Shown: piece after piece, positions 25,062 through 39,144 of the stretch
Position numbering within the stretch: position 1 is the first letter of the stretch
How the letters are laid out: each line of letters begins with the position of its first letter
From: Ailanthus altissimus
Taxonomy: Eukaryota; Streptophyta; Magnoliopsida; Sapindales; Simaroubaceae
Length of the DNA: 64,000 bases
Assembly: GCA_946807835.1 (NCBI GenBank)
Contig: OX327702.1
Span: forward strand, 1,488,001 to 1,552,000
Reading direction: 5' to 3'
The notes under the pieces: generated by a model
Databases searched by the model: none
The model's input: only the letters and a program-made list of their open reading frames with translations
What the model was told of the DNA's origin: nothing
Translations under genes and position numbers: made by a program

Positions 25062-25750
25062 GATGTCTAATGTCACTATTTGCTGACCCATGAAATATTG
25101 TAAGTTCTAGATACACATTCTTGACTCATGCAATGTATTATCTTTGGCCCATTGTCAAGGAATGAAATACCCCAACTCCATGATGACGACATTTGTCTTG
25201 CCGATAGGTTAGGACTTGGCTGGCATGTGCATGGTCTAGTTGCTTCATTTCTCAGATGATGTTGTCCTGCCCCCATCCCCACAGTAAATAAATGAATAAT
25301 CAGTCCAACTGAAAAGAAACATTTTTTATTTTTTATTTTCAGCTTCTCGTTTGTATTGTTAGATAGATGACATTCTTTCTTTTGGATGAAATTACATACA
25401 CTTGCATTATGGATGTTTCTTGCCACTTGTGATGCTATATTCTCGCTCTTTATTTTATTTTATTTTTTATAAATGTTCCTCTTTTTTCATTCTCCAGTTT
25501 TTCGAGGATGGGCATAAGCTAACCCTGAGGTCATCTAATTGTGCTCTTGGAGGTTAGGTGGTAAGTGAGTTATTTGATGTAGTTCATAGTCTCCGACCCC
25601 CACACTTCCACTGTATCAATATCCTAAAAAGAATCTGTCCTGGTACTTCGAGTTGTTTGTACTCTGGATTTGTTCCGGGTGGTATTGGTGCAGAGCATTT
25701 TCCTCTTTGTAGATATTTTAACTGTTGGAAGGATGCACTTTGTTGCCCAG
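25062..25750 (+). other. SUO 3' UTR / downstream region
   Basis: Non-coding sequence after the SUO stop. A donor-like 'attgtaagttc' (about 25,096) and an acceptor-like 'ttctccag' (about 25,498) could bound a 3' UTR intron. An AATAAA-like 'aaataaatgaataa' lies near 25,287. Small open frames have no recognisable homology and are not annotated as genes. Confidence 0.4.
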
Positions 25751-27444
25751 ACCTACATAAGTGGTTCCTGTAGTGGTGTTTATGCATCAGCAATATATAA
25801 GGATTGGACCCAAAACGAAACATTGATATCCACTCATTCTTATAATGGAGGTTGGATTGATCTGCAACATGCAGAAACCCTTTTGTGTGGGTTTGATGTT
25901 AATTTCTCTCTTGATTTTCTCCTTCCACCCCATTTTTCGTTAGTCACATATGCATTAGCTGAGTGGTCGCTGAATTTTGGTGCTGGGAGCTTCTTTAGGC
26001 GTGGTTTACATGCTGTGATCATGTATTCTTTATCTTAGTTTATTTTATTTATTAACCCAGATTGTAGTCCATCTGTTATGGTTTAAATTTCAGTCCATCT
26101 TAGTTATTTGTATTAAAAAGCTTCTACTTATTTTGTTTAGCACTTAACCTCATTGTGTCTTGTGCAAGCTTTAGCCTTTTTGTTTTGCTAGTTACATGTG
26201 TCATCGTCTTATGGACATAGTTGAATATGGACATCACTACAACGAAATGGAGTATGAAAACTTATTGCTTTAACTTCCTTCGATATATTCAAAGTCCAAA
26301 TTAATTTGTTTTCCATGGATTTTGTTAGGAACAATAAATCTGCAATTATCAAACATGGTTTAGGGTCGATTAAGTGATATTGCGTTGTGAACTTGGATAT
26401 CGAGAAGTCACGGAAATACTGATTTTGGCACAGCATTTATTTGCATGGATGGTTCCACTAGTCAACGTAATAGTCGGAACATAAATCTTCTGGGCCATTA
26501 CGTGGATCAGCTTGTTTTAGTAACTTGATCAATTCACCAGATTTTTTGCAGCTCTTCTTAGAAGTTAATGGTGGTGGTCTCATTCTGGGACGTATGTCAA
26601 ATATTTGCTAGCAGCACCATGAACAGAAGCAAAACAAGCCTACGATACCACTTTCGTTTATAACGCAGCAACTGAGCCTAAACTCCTTGCCACAAATCAA
26701 TGTATTAGAGATTTGTGGCTGGTGGCGTTCTTTTTTCACAGAAATTTAAATCATAAAATTAGAAAATGAAACATCCAAGTCCACAAAATAGTGGCACTTG
26801 GATAGAACTATGCTGCCATTTACTTTAAAAATCCCACAGTACCAATGACATGTCGTAAATTGGGGGATGGGCTCATGAGTTGGTTTCTTTTGTATTAATT
26901 TTGACCAGGGTAAGCCATAATAGTCCACTTCAATCAGGCCCAGCCCATAAATACATATTCCAACTCGATATTGAATTTGTTACAATTCCATCTTCCATCA
27001 AGTATTAAATTATCATTATTATAAATCGTCGGGGTAGTTCGGTTGGTTGTGAATACGCAAAGTGTCGGAGTCACTCGAATTCAACTAATTAATATTTCGT
27101 AAGCGTGATTTTTCATTTCCATTAAAATTAAAAAAAATTAAATTAAATTAAATATAATGAATAAGAGTTGACGAGATTTTTCATCTTAATTTATTTTCTT
27201 TAAGAAAAAGTTATATCCATTCACAACAGAAATATAAACACAAATTTTTTTAAATACAATTGAGAAGAATGCACACTTACAAATTCAGAGATCAAGTTTA
27301 TGATCTTTGATATACAGAAAAGATTGAAACTCTCCTTATTCCAAGCGCACACCTTGTTTTCCACCAAACAATTTCACTCATTCCCTAGCAATCAAATTCA
27401 TCACGAAAAAAGAAAAAGAAACAAAAATCCAAAACGACAGCTTT

Positions 27445-28850
<1,406 letters not shown>

Positions 28851-28915
28851 GGCTAGCTAACTGCTCCAATACGCTTAAAGCTTAAGTTCGATGTTGTACA
28901 GGTTTGGTTTGGCTT

Positions 28916-28925
28916 TAATTTATAG
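28916..28925 (-). promoter_or_regulatory. TATA box of peroxidase 1
   Basis: 'ctataaatta' on the minus strand, about 66-75 bases upstream of the start codon. The same element ('ttataaatta') is at the matching place of copy 2, implying a short 5' UTR. Confidence 0.6.
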
Positions 28926-29505
28926 GGGACAAAATCAAGATATAAATGTCAAATTTGTAATTGTCTTGGACTTAGCCAATTAAGACTGCTTGAGACGGCA
29001 TATCCTAATGAATGCAAGCAACCGAGGGGCGGGGGATGCAGCATATATATTATTGATCTAATTTAATATTTTAAATAAAATTGTTCTAATCTTTGATATT
29101 TGAAAATTCAAAGTCTATGCCTATATATATATATATTCTAATATGTTGTTGGACTATGCTTGAATTATAGTGTCGACATATAACTCTTAGGACTATTTTG
29201 TTTTTTTGTTTTTATTCCTAAAGTAATCAAATATCTTATACATAATATTAGATAAGAGAATCATTATAAAACAATCTGGTCATCTAAGCTCAAAGAGAGT
29301 AAAATTTATCGAAAAAATATTTCCACTTACAAATGTGGTAATTATAATGAAAAAAATTGATAGTTTAGTCATTAAATATTTCTGAAATTACCCATGTAAT
29401 TTGTAAGTTTTAAAAAATATTTAAATTAGTTAACTCAAAACCCAGAACATGTAATAGCAAATTAAAGTTTGACCATTCAGCCAACCCTTGATGGAGGCTG
29501 CCTAG

Positions 29506-30013
29506 TGTCACGTCCCACATCGAATAGAAATTGGGTGAATCTTGGGTATATATGGGTGGGTATGCAGCATTACCTAACAGGCTAGTCTTTTGGGTCAATG
29601 GCAAGCGCCCGGTCCGTGACTAGTGGTATCAGAGCAGACCCAAATTCTCATTCGTATGTGGGCCCCAAAAATTACCCCAATGGAGATTGCCACATAGGAT
29701 GTGGGTCCCCTATCCTCCAGGGGATGGGTAATACGGGTCAAATGGGCCCTAAAAATCCTGTGTCTTGAGCCCCAATGGAGATTGTCACGTGGGTAGTGAG
29801 TCCCCTAGTCCCGGGAGGATGGGCAATACGGGCCAGGTTGGTCCTTGAGTTTGGGCCGTACCATGACGAGGGCGTCACGTGATTGGGTGGGTGAGAATGT
29901 CACGTCCCACATCGAATAGAAATTGGGTGAATCTTGGGTATATATGGGTGGGTATGCAGCATTACCTAACAGGCTAGTCTTTTGGGTCAATGACAAGCGC
30001 CCGGCCCGTGACA
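29506..30013 (+). mobile_element. TRIM (terminal-repeat retrotransposon in miniature)
   Basis: Two 116-bp direct repeats (29,506-29,621 and 29,898-30,013), nearly identical, start 'TGTCACGTCCCACATCGAA' and end GTGAC(A). The PBS 'tggtatcagagc' is at 29,624-29,635, and a purine-rich 'gggtgggtgagaa' lies just before the second LTR. The 276-bp inside is non-coding, GC-richer than the surroundings, and holds a roughly 100-bp duplicated module ('ccccaatggagattg' at about 29,677 and 29,771). Flanking 'ctag' on both sides is a probable short target duplication. The matching site in duplication unit 2 (about 52,578) is empty, so the insertion post-dates the duplication. Confidence 0.93.
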
Positions 30014-33000
30014 CTAGCTATGTTGTCTAGAAAATATTAATAAAACTAAAGTAATAACTTGATTGAGAATCAAAACGACAATGAAAATCATTATTAAAGC
30101 TATAGTTCCTTATCCCTACATTGCATATGGTCAATGTGGCATTTCAAATACCAGATAAGTGTCAATTACTAAACTAATTCAGTATTAGGCATGCAAAACT
30201 CAACGTTTTACTATTTGGAATGTGAAATGCTATTGGATACGAGTCCCATGTAAATTAATCATTAAGCAACAGTCAATCATATTATATAATACACACAACT
30301 TTTTTCTTTTTTGTTGAAAAAAAGGGGAAAATAATTGTGGGTATCATTCAATAATTGATTCATTTCAAAGAAAGTGAGCTATATACAGAGAATGCACACT
30401 GTGCCAATAGGATTAATTTTGCTTTGGTTCAATCAAACTTGTATATACTCACTTTAATATGATTGAAGGAGGAAGCTTCAAGCATCTTGCTATTGAGATG
30501 ACAACAAGAATGGAAAGAAAACTTTGTCGTTAACTAATTATAATGTCTGCGATGGCAGAGCAAGTAACGAATTAATATTATTTTATAGTTTATAAAGCAG
30601 TGATGAATACGTAACTCTGAACCAGTATCTTGTCTCTTACGTCGTTGATGCTTTTGCATCCCTTTCAGGATGTTGACAGATTTATTTTTATTCCTTCATG
30701 CAAAAAAACATGTGATATTAAGAGTGGGTTTACTCAAACACGTGGCATTTTATTCAAAGCCAGCTAGCCGCCTAATTCTTGTGTTGATGTGAAGAATATA
30801 AGCAAAAGGGCCTTGAGACTTGACAAAAGCCTTAAATGTGGGTGTATTATGGGAAAAAGACAGCTTGTCACTTGGTTTTTCCTTTAATGTATAACCTTTT
30901 TTTACTTAATTTTTTTTGTGAATATTTGAAAATTCTTTGTTAGTAGAAAAATTATATCAAATGTTAATTTAAAAAAATATATAATTACAAATAGATGAAA
31001 AATGTTTGAATTTGACCACTTAGGGCCAACCACCCTATTGATTTAATTATTGGTGTTAACATTTTCAATATTTAGGCGTTGAATTTGAATATGATCGAAA
31101 TTTTTTAATAAGTTAGAAGGGAGAAGAGTCCTTCCATGTGGAGGGTAGAAGAGTCTCTCCATTGATAAATTTAATTTCAATATTTCTAAATTGCTATGAG
31201 TTGTATTAAAATATAATTATTATTTATATACCTTAAAAGAAAGTATTTATAAGTGCTATCAGTTGCATTAAGTTGCAAATATGTATTTGTACATCTATAT
31301 AAAAACAATATTAATCACTGTGAGTTGTGTTAGAGTTATTATAAGTATTTGTACACCTTTCAAAGAAAAAAAAAACATGATTATTTATCTCTTAGTTTCA
31401 CCTAATTATTACTTGTACCATAATATTTTTAAAGGGCTGCAATCAATTACTCTTATACTATTTTAAGTATTACCTATTTATATTTATAATATTTCATATT
31501 ATTTATAAAACACTTTATTGTTATAAAGATTCTGTTAAATTTTAATTCTTATTGTCCTTTTAATAATGTCATTACATTACTGATATCATTGATGTCATCA
31601 TCTTTTTACTTTTTTTTTTTTATAGAAATTAATAATATATTTTTAAAAGTAATATTAAAATAATAAAAATCACAACATAATATATTTTTAAAAGTAATAT
31701 TAAAATAATAAAAATCACAACATATTTATGTTATGGTAGACATTCTAATTTTTTTATTTTATATTTTTAAATTTTATTAGTATTTAATATTTTTTAAATA
31801 CATTAATATTTAATTCTTATTAGAAAGAATAAATACCTTATGGTCTTTATTCTAAAATAATAAAAATTATAACATATTTATGTTACGATAAATGGATGAA
31901 CATTCTAATTATTTTATTTTTATCTTATATTTATATTTTAAAATTTTATTAATATTTAATATTTAATACTCATTAAAAAGAATAAATACATTATAGTTTT
32001 TATTTTTTTAAAAATAAATTAAAAATAATTAAAATAATAAAAGCGTACATATTTTAAAATATAAAATAAAAATAATAAAACCAAAATATTTATCATTCGA
32101 TCGTAATATAAATGTGTTATAATTTTTATATTTTATTATTATTATTATTTTTAAAAACTTACGTTAATAAATTATGCAAAATAAAAATAGCAAAAGAATG
32201 GTGTTAGCAATGTAAGGATAGATTAATAAAATGATAATAAAAGTTAAAATTTAATGAAATTTTAATAACAATAATTTTTTTTTGGATAATATAAAATATT
32301 AAGGGATTAAGTGGATAATGTTCAAAATATCACGGGTCATATATAATTCCTTATTTTTTAAATACCCTATTGCTTTTTTCTCATAAAAAATGAAAAATTT
32401 TCATAAATCCCCCATTTTTAAAGTCAAAATCTATTTTATCCCCTCAGCACTTTTATAAATTTAGTTAGCTAAGCACTTGACTTTTGGATAATTTTATTTT
32501 GAAGAAATTTTTGCATTCCTCTCTCATAAATTATTCAAAATTTTGATTAAAAGTACGTTAAAATTAATAAAAATGCGTAAATTTGTAATATAGATTAAAA
32601 ATGAATAAATTTGATTAAAAATGATCGAAAAACGAAAAAAAATAAATAATATTCAATAAAAATATTAAAAATAAAGGTCGATGGCTGGTCTCTATGGCAA
32701 GGCCACATACCATGTCTTGCAGAGTGCAGTCCTTCCTGGTGTCCTACCTCACAACGCGAAAAATTCGAAACTTTGTTCATTATTTTGGTCTCCGATTTTA
32801 TTATTATTAAGAGCGATTTTATTGTGTTATTATTTTTTTAACTTATAAAAATTAGTTAATTTTTTTAACTATTAAAAATTATGATATTTAAAATAGCGAT
32901 TATTTTTCTTAAAAAGCCATAATTTTTAGCGATTAATTTTAAACATTTCCTTAAAAAATTTCTATGTTTTTATCCTTCAAAATAATTCTGATGCAACGTG

Positions 33001-33060
33001 GGTTCAAGTTTTTTGTCTTGTAAGCAGCTTATTTAAAAAAAATATTATTTTAAATAAAAA
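30014..33060. other. Peroxidase 1 upstream intergenic sequence with a copy-specific AT-rich insertion
   Basis: Up to about 31,480 and again from about 32,440 to 32,850 this is collinear with unit 2 (52,590-54,240 and 54,290-54,740). In between, about 0.95 kb has no counterpart there. It is over 80% A/T and contains a 50-bp tandem doublet ('ttaaaagtaatattaaaata' at about 31,640 and 31,690). No gene is supported. The GC-richer patch at 32,680-32,760 is shared, diverged, with 54,525-54,665; its origin is unknown. Confidence 0.5.
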
Positions 33061-33422
33061 TAAAAAAGCCCTCATTTTCTCTATCCTTCGTTCAGACCCT
33101 CTACTTTTTGAGTTCACAATCAAACCCTCCGCCACCAGACAACTGAAGGGCTGCTAGCCACATGCCATGGTTTGGCTCACGACCCTTCAACCCCTCATCA
33201 GGCCGTGGGAGCCACCAACGCCTCTTCATGGTCATGGGATTTTATTAGAATCTGTCCAAAGCTCGCACAGTAATGTTGTTTGCTTTTGCCATTGCACCCC
33301 TTTTTCTCTCTTCTTAGTCAACTGGTTTTTCTCTGTAACTTTGAGGTGGTGAGTCTTAATTGGGTTCTTGCACTTTCATATCCTTAAAAGAAAAAAATAA
33401 TATAAATTAAATTTTTTTATAA

Positions 33423-33610
33423 GTAATGCTATACTTACATAATTATGGTATAAAATTTATATTCTAATTAATATATTATTAATTATAATTGATTTTTTTT
33501 AATTTTTTTATTAATATAATAATTAAATAATATTAATTAATAATATACATATTAAATATCACAAAAGTTGAATACAAATTTATATCACAATTATGTAAAT
33601 ATAATTTTAT
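33423..33610. mobile_element. Palindromic MITE
   Basis: Left arm 'tacttacataattatggtat…tttatattc' (33,432-33,464) is the imperfect inverted repeat of the right arm 'gaatacaaatttatatcac…ttatgtaaata' (33,569-33,602). The centre is AT-rich with further short palindromes. About 190 bp in all; no coding capacity. The exact target duplication could not be fixed. Confidence 0.6.
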
Positions 33611-33619
33611 TAAAATTCT

Positions 33620-34604
33620 ATATAATATGTTAATATGTTATCAAATTTTGAAGGCCCAAAAATACTTAAATTACTCCCTTTTTTTTCCTTTTGAAAAGCT
33701 TTTAAAAGTAAAAGAAAGCTTCTACTAAATAAAACGTCTCAAAACTCTTATTTCACTCTAAAATTTTAACAGAAATTTATAAATAATGTAATTTTGCAGG
33801 TGTTCTTAAAGAGGTAAATAAAAAAAATCGAAACGACCGAATTGAATTGGTATAATTTTGCTTATTGATTAATTTTATTTATTTGAAACTGGTTAGTTTA
33901 ATTCTAATTCAGTTCAATTTAATTTGAAATTTTAAAAATAAAAAAATCTATCAATTTAAAATCAAACCGACTCAAAACCAATTATCCCGAGCTCGATGCT
34001 CTTGTGTCATCATCGACAGTGTGCCACAAGTTAAATCATCTTCATGAATCTACATAAGCCAAAGCATATTGGAGTTCTATTGACAAAATCTAAACTAGCA
34101 CTTAAGATTGAAGGGAATGTTTCAGAAAAAAAAAAAGAAATGAAAAGAAGGAAAACAACTTTTAAAATATTTTTTAGAGTTAAAATAGGGTCTTAATAAT
34201 AGATTTAGCAAAACTTTATCAAAATATCTCAGACTTCATATATATTAGTTAAATTTATTCTAAATATTATTCAATCATATATTAAAATATATGTTGTTAA
34301 ATATAAAAATTATTAACAAATAAAAACATAATTAAATATAAATAAAGAGATTAAAAATTCTGACATTGAGCATAAAGAAACATGTTAAAGAGTATTGTTC
34401 AAAAGTTAAATAATTATTTATTTGTACAAGTAGTAACAGATCTATATGACTTAAAGATTTAGTCTTATACTCGTAGCCACTATCTTTAATCGAAAGATCA
34501 TATCAAGTCTTTATTATTAAAGTTGTTCAAAAACACTATAAAATATGTATTCTTTTAAAAGTATATACACATAAATAGAACAATTTTATCTTCTTCACTT
34601 TTAT
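33620..34604. other. Intergenic stretch, nothing recognised
   Basis: AT-rich sequence between the MITE and a microsatellite. The stretch 33,820-33,990 ('gaaacgaccgaattgaattgg', 'aaaccgactcaaaacc') resembles dispersed plant repeats, but no ends were found. Confidence 0.3.
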
Positions 34605-34609
34605 TTTCT

Positions 34610-34611
34610 TT

Positions 34612-34650
<39 letters not shown>

Positions 34651-34690
34651 TTATTAAATATTGCTAAATATTCACACACACACACATTGT
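34610..34690. repeat. Compound (TC)n/(AC)n microsatellite
   Basis: A run of tc repeats passes directly into ac repeats (about 34,613-34,650). A second short acacac run follows a duplicated 'ttaaatattgctaaatatt' segment. Confidence 0.9.
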
Positions 34691-36420
34691 TAAATATTGC
34701 TAAATATTGTTCCATAGCTGCCACCACTATTAAGATCAATTAGCTCACTTACTTGCTACATGACATTTAATTCAATATTCCAAACATTGATAAACCATTG
34801 ATAATCTTAAATACTCAAACTCAAATAGAAAACTTTTGAAACCCATAATTTGGGCTATAAGCTTCAAAAGTTTGCATAAATATACCATTTTGAAGCTATA
34901 GAATACTTCATTTCATCAAATAATTTTTGCAAAATTTTAAGACTTGTAAATCAAGGTGGTATTCTAATTTTGGCCAAAATCAATCATTTAAGACCGAAAG
35001 ACTCAACCAGAAAAGTTTTAAAAACCACACCTTAGGCTAAAGGTTCAAAATTTCACACATAATATACTATTTTGAAGTTATAAAATATTACTTTTAATCA
35101 GATAATAATAAAAAATTCTAGGACTTGTATGTTATTGTGATAGTCCATATTTTTGTAAAAATTAATAATTTGAGACCCAAAAGCTCAACCAGCAAAATTT
35201 TGAAAACCAAAGCTTAGGCTAGAGGTTTCAAAATTTTGCATATATTATACTATTTTAAAGTTATTGAATATTTCTTTTCATCATGATCAACACATAATTT
35301 TGAGACTTGTAGGTCAAGGTGGTACTTTACTTTTTGGCCATAATTAATCATTTGGGACCAAAAAACTCGACAAGAATTTTTTTTAAATTATAGCTTAGGC
35401 TAGAGGTTTTGAAATTTTGCACATAATAAACCATTTTGATTTTATCAAAAGCTTTTTTTTTCACTTGATAATCTTTACAAAATTCTAAGACTTCTATGCC
35501 AATGTGGTATTACACGTTTTTACAAAAATCAATAATTTGGGACCAAAAAACGCATTAAGAAAAATTTGAAAACTATAATTTGATCTACAAGTTTTAGAAT
35601 TTTGCACATAATATACCATATCAAAATTATAAAATACTTTTTTCTTCACTAGATAATCATCACAAATTTCTGAGACTTGTAGGTCAACGTGGCAATCAAT
35701 GGTTTTGCAAAAATAAAAAATTTTGGACCCAAAAACTAGATTATAAATTTTTTTAAAATCGTTGTTTAGACTAAATGTTTTAAAATTTCACACATAATAT
35801 ACTATTTTGAAGATATAGAATACTTATTTTTACCAGATAATCATCACAAAAATCTAAGACTTGTAGGTCAATGGGTAGTCCACGTTTTGGTAAAAATAAA
35901 AAATTTAGAACAAAAAAACTTGACCCAAAAACTTTTGAAAACCATATCTTAGGTTAGTGGTTTTAGAATTTCGCATATATAATACAATTTCAAAGCTATT
36001 GAATATTTCTTTTCACTAGAAAATAATCATATAATTCTAAAACTTATAGGTCAAGGTGGTAGCCATTTTTTGGCCAAAGTTAATTATTTGATACCCAGAA
36101 ATTCAACTAGAAAACATTGTAAAGCGTAGCTTAGACTAGAGGTTATTGGTGTTTTTACAAAAATAATAATCCGAGAGTTAAAACTTGACAAGAAAACTTT
36201 TAAAAATTATAATATGGATTAGAGGTTTCATAATTTTGCATATATTATACCATTTTGAAGTTATCGAATACTTGTTTTCACCATATACATAATTCTAAAA
36301 CTTATAGGTCCAGGTGATAATCCACTTTTTGGCTAAAATAAATTATTTGGGACCCAAAAACTCGATACAAAAGCTTTTTAAAACTATAACTTAGGCTAGA
36401 GGTTTCAGAATTTCGCACAT

Positions 36421-37641
36421 GTGCTTGTTAAAACTATAATTCTAACACTTAAGCTTATGTGCTTCTTGAGAAGTTTTAAAACAAATCTTGCATTTTAAAA
36501 TTTTTTTGGATCGAGCCGTTCGACTCGGTCTGCCACCCTAGTTCTCAACAAGTACACTTCATATTGTGAGTCTTTTTAGGTTTACAACTATTTATCTTAC
36601 GAAACGTTTTTGTAAGTCTGTGAACGATGTCCCACACATATTACGGATATTATAGAACGATGCGTTAAACCATACAAGTTAATGTTAACCATACACGTAT
36701 AATCCTTCTGTTGCCTATATCCCGAAAGAGCAGAGATATAGATCATCACCATCAAATTCCTATATGCTTTACCATGAATTTATCTCCAGATTTGTATTTC
36801 AGTAAATAATATCCATAAACTCATTTGAGATATTATTTAACCTTATGGAAAAATCTTTTTTGGGATTTTTTCTTATAGCCACAAAACTTTCTAAAATACA
36901 CTCTTGAAGTATCAGGATATATAACTCACCCATATGAGCTGACAAATCTCATATCTATGCACATTAAACTCCATAAGCATTGGACTATACCCAATAACAC
37001 CTAGATGTTAAACCATGAAAGGTCTCTGACATGCGTGGAATCAAAGCGTAGTGGATTATTCACGAGCTCACCATGACACTCAGGTCAAAGGAACATAAAT
37101 ATTAATCAACTTGAGACCACTTTCAATTAGTGGCTCTATGTGATGTCTATTAGAGGTCTTCATAAGTCCGTTCAATATCATGTCTTAACTGAATACTTGT
37201 ATGCCTATATGAACTTCTATTAAGTTCATAGTTTGCTAAGACTAACCGTCTAAACAATTCATATATACATATATATATATTGATATAAAAGATATACCCA
37301 GTTGGTAACCATAGATCAGGAATAATATATTCAAGAACATAATGTATAATGATATTTTTTAGCACTATTTGCAACTCCTTACAGCTATGTCATTACTAAT
37401 ATATTCCCATATTTTTGTCCCATTTTAGATAAGATCATAACCCTTTGAATGCTAACTCTTAGCACTGACCTAAACTCTTTTAGATCATATCTAAACTCTT
37501 TTAGATCTACAACATCTGAAAAGTAATAAGCTTTACACTATATAATAAAATATTAAAGATTTATGAAATGTTCATTGTATAAATATTAAACAATAAATAT
37601 TCATACAAAAATAGAATGACACATAAGCACTATCTTTAATA
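36421..37641 (-). repeat. LTR family A, copy d (partial) inside the satellite-like array
   Basis: Carries the family's first half in minus orientation: 'aacaagtacacttcatattg', 'agagcagagatatagatcat', 'accatgaaaggtctctgac' and the terminal block 'gacacataagcac'. Satellite sequence flanks both sides, but the flanking units do not rejoin perfectly, so there was extra rearrangement. Confidence 0.65.
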
Positions 37642-39144
37642 TAAAAAGCTTTTAAAAACCATAATTTGGGCTAGAAGTTTAAGAATTTCGCACATATTAT
37701 ATCATTTCGAAGCTATTAAATACTTTTTTTTCACCATTTAATCATCACATAATTCTAAGACTTGTATGTCAAGGTGGTAGTCTACTTTTTGTTTAAAATC
37801 AATCATTTGGGACCCAAAACTAAATCAATTTTTTTTAAAAAAACTAGAGCTTAAGCTAGAGGATTCAAAATTTTGCACATAATATACTATTTTGTAGTTA
37901 TCAAATACTTATTTTCAACAAATAATCATAAATTTTTTTTAAATTTATAGGTCAATATGGTAGTCTAGATTTTTGTAAAAAAAAAAATTTAGGACCTAAA
38001 AACTCAACTAGGAAACTTTTTGAAAATCATAGTTTTGGCTACATATTTTAGAATTTCATATATATTATACTATTGTGAAGCTATCGAGTACTTTTTTTCA
38101 CAAGATAATTATCACATAATTCGAAGAGTAGTACGTCAAGGTGGTAGTCCATAATTTTATGAAAATCAATAATTTATGACCTAAAAACTTGACGATTTGG
38201 TTTTTGAAATGCATAGTTTGGGCTCGAGATTTCAGAATTCCTATATATTATTTTGTTTCAAAGCTTCTCAAATACTTATTTTTACTAGTTAATCATCACA
38301 TATTTATGAGATTTGTAAGTCAAGGTGGTAGTATGCATTTTGGCCAAAATCAATATACATTTTGGTCAAAATCAATCATTTGGGACCAAAATACTCTATT
38401 AAAAAATCTTTTAAAGCCATAATTTAGACTAGAGATTTTAAAATTTTGCACACAATATACCATTTTGAAGTTGGCAAATGCTTATTTTCATTAGATGATC
38501 ATCATATAATTTTGAGACTTATAAATCAAGGTGGTAGTCTATATTTTGATCAAAATCAATCATTTGGAACCAAAATACTCTATCAGAAAATCTTTTAAAG
38601 CCATAATTTAAACTAGAGATTTTAAAATTTTGCACACAATATACCATTTTGAAGCTGGCAAATGCTTATTTTCATCAGATGATCATCATAAAATTTTGAG
38701 ACTTATAAATCAAGGTGGTAGTCTATATTTTGATCAAAATCAATCATTTGGAACCAAAATACTCTATCAGAAAATCTTTTAAAGCCATAATTTAAACTAG
38801 GGACCCAAAACCTCAACTAGAAAATTTTTAATACCATAGCTTAGGCTAGAAGTTTCATAATTTCGCATATAATTTACCATTTTGAATCCATCAAATGCTT
38901 CTTTTCACCATATAATTATAAAAAATTATAAGACTCTTAAGTGATAATCAATGTGATAGTCTGCATTTTTGCAAAAGTAAAAAATTTGGGACAAAAAACT
39001 TTGACTAGAAAACTTTTGATAACATAGGTTAAGCTAGAGGTTTTAGAATTTCACACATAATATATTATTTTGAAGCCATTGAATACATTATTTCATCAAG
39101 ATAATCATCACATAATTTTGCGACTTGTAGGTCAACATGGTAGT

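Noticed and set aside
25175..25265. 'atgatgac' followed by 'ctcagatgatg' as a possible C/D-box snoRNA
   Set aside because: No proper D box or terminal stem at the right distance.
25670..26038. 122-codon frame downstream of SUO
   Set aside because: The paralogous stretch in unit 2 (45,940-46,220) has indels breaking this frame, and no domain is recognisable; treated as SUO 3' or intergenic sequence.
27020..27110. Possible second SINE ('gggtagttcggttggttgtg' resembles box A, 'actcgaattcaa' resembles box B)
   Set aside because: No A tail or target duplication could be found and box B is poor; left unannotated.
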